A DNA stretch of 7,680 nucleotides from Pirellulales bacterium (GTDB lineage: Bacteria; Planctomycetota; Planctomycetia; Pirellulales; JAICIG01). Location: contig JAICIG010000388.1 of NCBI GenBank assembly GCA_025924495.1, forward strand, positions 1 through 7,680. Direction: 5' to 3'. Shown here piece by piece: positions 6,102 to 7,680 of the stretch. The position numbers and the translations under genes are program-made. The number at the start of each line of letters is the position of its first letter. Position 1 is the stretch's first letter. The notes under the pieces were generated by a model. That model did no database searches. It was not told the origin of the DNA and was given only the letters and a program-made list of their open reading frames with translations.

Positions 6102-7406
6102 ATGCCCCAGACTGCTCCTGCCGCCGGATTCACGCCCGAATCGTTCGAAGCTTTTCTTGCTGGGCGATCTGAACCGAGCTGGTTGACCGAACTGCGTCAG
6201 CAAGCCTGGCAAACGTTCGAGCAACTCAAGCTTCCGTCGCGGCGAGAAGAAGAGTGGATGCGGACTGACATTCGTCTGTTTCGGCTGGACCGCTTCGGGC
6301 TGCCCGCGGAGCAACCGTCCGCCCTCTCCGCCCCCCAACCGCTTCTGACGCATGGCGTGGATCTAGCGGGACATGCCTCAGCGCTCAACAGCCGTCACCT
6401 TGTCGCTCAGCTCGATGAGGAATTGGTGCAAAAAGGGGTGCTGTTCGGCAGCCTCGACGAGATGGTCGCCGCACATGGCGATTTGTTGCGGCCGCATTTG
6501 TTCCGGACCGTCGACTACAAAGCCGACAAGTTCGCGGCGCTGCACGCGGCATTTTGGTCGGGCGGGATGGTGCTTTATGTGCCGCGTGGCGTGCGGATTG
6601 AAAAGCCGTTACATATGTTCTCCGCTTTGGCTGGCGGCGGCGTCGATCTGGGGCATGCGCTGGTCGTGCTGGAAGAAGGCGCCGAAGCCACTTTGCTTGC
6701 CGAGACCTCCGGCGACGATCAACCGAGCTTACACTGCGGCGCGATCGAATTGGTCGTCGGCAACGGGGCAAGGCTGCGTTACGTCAATCTGCAGAATTGG
6801 GGTTCGGGAACGTGGCACTTCGCCCATCAGCGGGGAGCGGTCGGCCGCGATGGCGCATTGCAATGGACGATCGGCGCGCTGGGCAGCCGGCTCGCCAAGG
6901 TCAACCAGCATGTTGCACTTACCGGCGCCGGCGCCGATGTACAGGTCAACGGCGTGATGTTCACCGAAGGCAAGCAGCACCTCTCGTATCACACGTTGCA
7001 GCATCATCAGGCGGACCATTGCCGGAGCGACCTGCTCTATAAAGGCGCTTTGCAAGACCACTCGCAATTGGTTTGGCGCGGCATGATCAAAGTCGATCCA
7101 GGCGCGCAGAAGACGAATGCCTATCAACGCAACGACAATCTGATGCTCAGCGAGCAAGCTCGCGCCGATTCGATTCCAGGATTGGAGATCGAAGCCGACG
7201 ACGTGATTTGCACGCATGGCGCCACCGCTGGTCGCGTTGACGACAACCAAATCTTTTATGCACGCTGTCGCGGCCTGACTCGCAACGAAGCCGTGAGAGT
7301 GATTGTGGCCGGCTTTTTCCAGCAGGTGTTTGACCGAATCACCATCGAGAGCGTCCGAGAGGCGCTCGGCGACGCGATCGGACGCCGCATTCGAGAATAT
7401 GATTGA
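6102..7406 (+). CDS. sufD: SufD, Fe-S cluster assembly protein, paralogue of SufB
   Basis: Partner of SufB in the SufB-SufC2-SufD complex; SufD is linked to iron supply for the growing cluster. The protein has 434 residues, near the family norm. The N-terminal helical region includes PSRREEEWMRTDI (45-57), a SufD hallmark. The beta-helix core shares its start with SufB (KFAALHAAFWSGGMVLYVPRG, shown here only in part: 143-163). The C-terminal block has KTNAYQRNDNLMLS (337-350), then Cys370 and His372 in VICTHGATAGRVDDNQIFY; the equivalent His360 of E. coli SufD is important for function. RGLTRNEA and the final SufC-binding helices follow. The ATG at 6102 is preceded by an A-run but no clear Shine-Dalgarno. 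The 172-base gap from sufB, with hairpin and palindrome, leaves open whether sufD is always cotranscribed with sufB. Confidence 0.96.
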   Translation: MPQTAPAAGFTPESFEAFLAGRSEPSWLTELRQQAWQTFEQLKLPSRREEEWMRTDIRLFRLDRFGLPAEQPSALSAPQPLLTHGVDLAGHASALNSRHLVAQLDEELVQKGVLFGSLDEMVAAHGDLLRPHLFRTVDYKADKFAALHAAFWSGGMVLYVPRGVRIEKPLHMFSALAGGGVDLGHALVVLEEGAEATLLAETSGDDQPSLHCGAIELVVGNGARLRYVNLQNWGSGTWHFAHQRGAVGRDGALQWTIGALGSRLAKVNQHVALTGAGADVQVNGVMFTEGKQHLSYHTLQHHQADHCRSDLLYKGALQDHSQLVWRGMIKVDPGAQKTNAYQRNDNLMLSEQARADSIPGLEIEADDVICTHGATAGRVDDNQIFYARCRGLTRNEAVRVIVAGFFQQVFDRITIESVREALGDAIGRRIREYD

Positions 7407-7412
7407 GAGGAA

Positions 7413-7506
7413 AGTAGACGGTAGGTAGCAGACGGCAAACAGGGCAGGCGGACGCCTCGGATCGGGCGCGCCAAGCTGTATACCGTCTAGTGTTTCCCCG
7501 TCTATT
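7413..7506. repeat. Spaced imperfect inverted repeat between sufD and the Rieske gene
   Basis: The stretch 7413-7442 resembles the reverse complement of 7476-7506 at about 20 of 31 aligned positions with one gap. The conserved blocks are TAGACGG and AGACGG on the left and CCGTCT and CCGTCTA on the right. In a second register TAGACGGTA (7415-7423) and TACCGTCTA (7481-7489) are a perfect 9-bp inverted repeat. The interior holds a further small hairpin, AGGC-GGAC-GCCT. It fills almost the whole 106-base gap. It may be an intergenic repeat element, or an RNA structure between genes; no T-run marks it as a terminator. Confidence 0.4.
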
Positions 7507-7512
7507 CAAGCA

Positions 7513-7680
7513 ATGTCCGACTTCGTACCCGTAGCAAAATTCGACGACCTGGCCGATCCCGGCCGCGAACTAGTTGAAATCGACGACCGGATCGTAGTTT
7601 TGTTGCGCGTCGGCGGCGAGGTGTTCGCCTTGGATGACGTTTGCACGCATGACGGCGGGCCGCTCAGCGAGGGAGCGCTC
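7513..7680 (+). CDS. Rieske-type [2Fe-2S] ferredoxin, N-terminal part (cut by window edge)
   Basis: The first 56 residues are visible and the frame is open at the right edge. After MSDFVPVAKFDDL comes a beta-sheet pattern (RIVVLLRVGGEVFALDD) leading into VCTHDGGPLSEG, the first Cys-X-His ligand pair (Cys44, His46) of a Rieske cluster. The second C-X-X-H pair would lie beyond the window. The size and opening match small soluble Rieske ferredoxins annotated as non-heme iron oxygenase ferredoxin subunits or NirD-like proteins. From memory, Rieske ferredoxins of this kind also occur beside sufD in actinobacterial suf operons, which supports a role as an electron donor or accessory in Fe-S assembly rather than in aromatic oxygenation. 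The start at 7513 fits the family, but no Shine-Dalgarno is visible. Confidence 0.88.
   Translation, partial: MSDFVPVAKFDDLADPGRELVEIDDRIVVLLRVGGEVFALDDVCTHDGGPLSEGAL

Noticed and set aside
6729..7250. Minus-strand open frame of 173 codons opposite sufD
   Set aside because: It lies wholly inside the sufD coding region and has no recognisable domain; it is explained by codon bias of the sense gene.

Overview
The window reads as a chromosomal stretch of a moderately GC-rich bacterium, most likely a planctomycete (Pirellulales-like). This is inferred from the style of the SufB and TolC-family proteins, from gaps of roughly 75-170 bases between co-directional genes, and from the scarcity of clear Shine-Dalgarno sites. 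No rRNA or other phylogenetic marker is present, so the assignment is tentative. I see no mobile element, CRISPR array, tRNA or other RNA gene, and every protein-coding gene belongs to a recognisable family.

Layout. The left end (3-1438) holds the C-terminal end of a probable TolC-family outer-membrane efflux protein, followed on the same strand by a tRNA-dihydrouridine synthase (dus). A universal stress protein gene (1472-1900) lies on the opposite strand and converges on dus. A 247-base divergent region (1901-2147) separates it from the rest and carries candidate promoters for both sides and two inverted repeats. From 2148 to the right edge all genes point rightwards: sufR (Fe-S-sensing repressor), nuoB (complex I subunit carrying cluster N2), sufC (ATPase), sufB and sufD (scaffold), and the start of a Rieske-type ferredoxin cut off by the window edge.

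How the genes work together. SufBCD is the Fe-S cluster assembly scaffold complex. SufR, whose Cys-rich C-terminus is intact, would sense cluster supply and repress the locus when clusters are plentiful. The usual partners SufS (cysteine desulfurase) and SufU/SufE (sulfur transfer) are not in the window and would be expected further right, beyond the Rieske gene. The odd member is nuoB. It encodes an Fe-S protein of the respiratory chain and sits alone between the regulator and the assembly genes, with none of the other complex I subunits visible.

Between the suf genes lie several inverted repeats: a 12-bp-stem hairpin between sufB and sufD, a weaker hairpin between nuoB and sufC, and a spaced, imperfect inverted repeat between sufD and the Rieske gene. 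These are the main non-coding structures. Nothing here is clearly a new biological system. The most useful leads are the isolated nuoB and the candidate regulatory sites.
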